Shown here one piece after another: positions 5,345 to 6,653 of a stretch of 6,653 nt of DNA. The stretch spans positions 1 through 6,653 of the forward strand of contig RYVZ01000057.1 of the NCBI GenBank assembly GCA_003979345.1. The letters run 5' to 3'. The translations under genes were made by a program, and so were the position numbers. Source of the DNA: Lachnospiraceae bacterium (GTDB lineage: Bacteria > Bacillota > Clostridia > Lachnospirales > Lachnospiraceae). How positions within the stretch are numbered: the first letter of the stretch is position 1; each line of letters starts with the position of its first letter. The notes below the pieces were generated by a model. The model was given only the letters and a program-made list of their open reading frames with translations, ran no database searches and was not told where the DNA came from.

Positions 5345-5899
5345 ATGAAAACTTTGATATTGAATGGTTCTCCAAGAATAAATGGTGATACAAGCAGTCT
5401 TATTAAGAAATTTACTGAAAAAAAGATAGATGAATATAAAATTGTTGATGCATATAGATGTAATATTTCGGCTTGCCTTGATTGTCGGAACTGCTGGAAA
5501 AATAATGGCTGCTCAATAAATGATGAAATGCAGGAAATATATAAATACATACAGGAATGCGATAACATTTTAATTGCTTCACCGCTCTATTTTTCGGAGT
5601 TGACTGGAAAATTATTAGATGTTGGGAGCAGACTTCAAACATATTTTTGCGCCAGATTTTTTAGGAATGAAGAACCTGTTGCAAAATCTAAGAAAGGAGC
5701 AGTTATATTAGTCGGAGGTGGTGACGGTCATATAGACAAAGCATACAGTACAGCATGTACGCTTTTACATCATATGAGCTGCAGTAACATTCATGAAGTT
5801 GTATATAGCCATAACACTAATACAAGACCTGTAATAAATGACAAAAACACACTTATGGGATTAAATAGTATATATGATTTTTTTATGAATAACGAATAA
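5345..5899 (+). CDS. flavodoxin-fold NAD(P)H reductase / iron-sulfur flavoprotein-like
   Basis: A 184-residue flavodoxin-like protein. The N-terminal strand and phosphate loop LNGSPRINGDTSSL (6-19) is the FMN-phosphate signature of the NADPH-dependent FMN reductase family. SPLYFSELTGKLLD (79-92) is the second conserved FMN-side loop. Between them lies CLDCRNCWKNNGC (44-56), that is Cys-x2-Cys-x2-Cys-x5-Cys, the spacing known for the [4Fe-4S] site of methanogen iron-sulfur flavoprotein (Isf). A related cysteine pattern is common in Clostridia reductases, so cluster binding is possible, not proven. The likely role is cytosolic electron transfer or reduction of quinone-like compounds. The start is supported by TGGAG (5335-5339), five bases upstream. 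Base and codon use (AT-rich, AGA/ATA codons) is unlike the ABC genes. The Nudix gene begins shortly after, suggesting co-transcription. Confidence 0.85.
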   Translation: MKTLILNGSPRINGDTSSLIKKFTEKKIDEYKIVDAYRCNISACLDCRNCWKNNGCSINDEMQEIYKYIQECDNILIASPLYFSELTGKLLDVGSRLQTYFCARFFRNEEPVAKSKKGAVILVGGGDGHIDKAYSTACTLLHHMSCSNIHEVVYSHNTNTRPVINDKNTLMGLNSIYDFFMNNE

Positions 5900-5946
5900 G
5901 CCAAGTTGTTTTTTACAGAGTGGATTCAATCAAGAAGGATAAATTT

Positions 5947-6507
5947 ATGAAAGCAGAAGATTATAAAATGCGTATTTTATTTGAAATGGACAAAAAAGAT
6001 TATGTTCCTAACGGAAGCGTTTTTAGCCGACCTTCTGCAAGGGCTGTCATCATTAAGGATGGAAAAATAGCAATGGTATATAGTAAGAAATATAATTATT
6101 ACAAATTTCCGGGTGGAGGCATAGAAGCTGATGAATGTATCGAAGATGCATTAATAAGAGAAGTATTAGAGGAAACGGGGTTATGTGTTATTAGAGATTC
6201 CATTCAGGAATATGGGCAGGTTCATCGCATTCAGAAAGGTACAAAAGAGGATATTTTTATACAGGATAATTATTATTTCCTGTGTAGCGTGAAAAAGGAT
6301 ATAGAACAACAAAATTTGGACAAGTATGAAGCGGACGAAGGATTTACACTTGAATTCCTGAAGCCTCAGCTTGCGATAGATGTAAACAGGAAAACGATAC
6401 TGGATGATTTCACTCAGGTAATGTTGGAACGAGAGGCACTTGTATTAGAATTACTGATACAAGAGGGATATTTTGAATGTGGAGATAAATTGTATGAAAA
6501 TACCTAA
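5947..6507 (+). CDS. Nudix hydrolase
   Basis: A 186-residue protein with a complete Nudix box GX5EX7REUXEEXGU at residues 57-79: Gly57, Glu63, Arg71-Glu72, Glu75-Glu76, Gly78-Leu79. The metal-binding glutamates are all present, so it should be an active Mg-dependent hydrolase of nucleoside diphosphate derivatives. Before the box, KFPGGGIE (53-60) is typical of MutT/ADP-ribose-type enzymes. About 100 residues follow the box, longer than a minimal MutT, and may set specificity. The substrate cannot be told from the sequence. ATG 5947 is preferred because AGAAGGA (5933-5939) precedes it by seven bases; an in-frame GTG at 5920 would add nine residues but lacks a ribosome binding site. It overlaps the next gene by 14 bases and shares the AT-rich composition of its neighbours. 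Confidence 0.9.
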   Translation: MKAEDYKMRILFEMDKKDYVPNGSVFSRPSARAVIIKDGKIAMVYSKKYNYYKFPGGGIEADECIEDALIREVLEETGLCVIRDSIQEYGQVHRIQKGTKEDIFIQDNYYFLCSVKKDIEQQNLDKYEADEGFTLEFLKPQLAIDVNRKTILDDFTQVMLEREALVLELLIQEGYFECGDKLYENT

Positions 6508-6653
6508 AATGGTATTGTTTGATTATGGTCAGACACTTATTGCAGAACAGAAATTTGACGGCGTAAAGGGAACAGAGGCTGTCTTACAGTATGCTACGAG
6601 AAATAAGTATCATTTGTCGGCAGAGCAGGTGCAAGCTAAAGCAAATGAAATCA
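6494..6653 (+). CDS. HAD-family hydrolase, 5' part only
   Basis: The first 53 codons of a gene that runs off the window. The protein begins MKIPKMVLFDYGQTLIAEQK; VLFDYGQTL is HAD motif I, with Asp10 as the expected nucleophile and Thr14. The usual second Asp (position +2) is Gly12. This is seen in some Clostridia HAD proteins, but the loss of the usual acid/base residue leaves the reaction type open. The remaining motifs (II-IV) lie outside. ATG 6494 lies inside the end of the Nudix gene in another frame, with GGAG (6481-6484) nine bases upstream, so the two are probably translationally coupled. A Nudix plus HAD pair suggests nucleotide or sugar-phosphate clean-up, but this is inference. Confidence 0.8.
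   Translation, partial: MKIPKMVLFDYGQTLIAEQKFDGVKGTEAVLQYATRNKYHLSAEQVQAKANEI

Noticed and set aside
5920..5946. GTG start extending the Nudix gene by nine codons
   Set aside because: No ribosome binding site before GTG, whereas AGAAGGA sits at the right distance before ATG 5947.
1..6653. CRISPR array, tRNA, rRNA, IS element or integrase
   Set aside because: No regularly spaced exact repeats, no cloverleaf or rRNA-like stretch, and no transposase or integrase motifs were seen in any frame.

Overview
The window looks like a piece of a Gram-positive, low- to mid-GC Firmicutes chromosome, most likely a gut Clostridia/Lachnospiraceae relative. The reasons are strong AGGAGG-type ribosome binding sites, a BmrCD-type heterodimeric ABC exporter, a Clostridia-style two-domain carboxymuconolactone decarboxylase (CMD) protein, and typical intrinsic terminators. 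This placement is inference from gene style; no rRNA or other phylogenetic marker is present.

Layout, all on the + strand. (1) 1-84: a hairpin with a T-run, probably the end of an upstream unit. (2) 85-771: a two-domain CMD/AhpD-fold protein, followed at 792-962 by a possible small hydrophobic protein. (3) 963-1679: 717 bases without a large gene. They hold a near-consensus promoter (1055-1082), a 35-codon ORF with an excellent ribosome binding site (1163-1270), several strong hairpins, an imperfect 30-base tandem repeat (1431-1490), a textbook intrinsic terminator (1583-1614) and a candidate competing antiterminator. (4) 1680-5281: two ABC half-transporters separated by 2 bases, whose motifs fit a heterodimer with one degenerate and one catalytic ATP site. 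(5) 5282-6653: a clearly more AT-rich block with a flavin/iron-sulfur reductase-like protein, a Nudix hydrolase and the start of a HAD-family hydrolase overlapping it by 14 bases.

The most interesting part is region 3. Promoter, small ORF, structured RNA and terminator all precede the exporter pair in the same orientation. This matches the logic of leader-peptide or ribosome-mediated attenuation known upstream of Bacillus subtilis bmrCD, but I recognise neither the leader peptide nor the RNA. The ribosome binding site and start codon of the small ORF are complementary to two separate segments flanking its own stop codon, and one of those heptamers recurs in the loop of the terminator. The simplest working model is an exporter switched on when ribosomes slow or stall in the leader, for instance during exposure to a translation inhibitor. 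That model is inference.

The AT-rich genes downstream differ sharply in base and codon use from the exporter and may have a separate origin. No IS element, integrase, CRISPR array or tRNA was seen.
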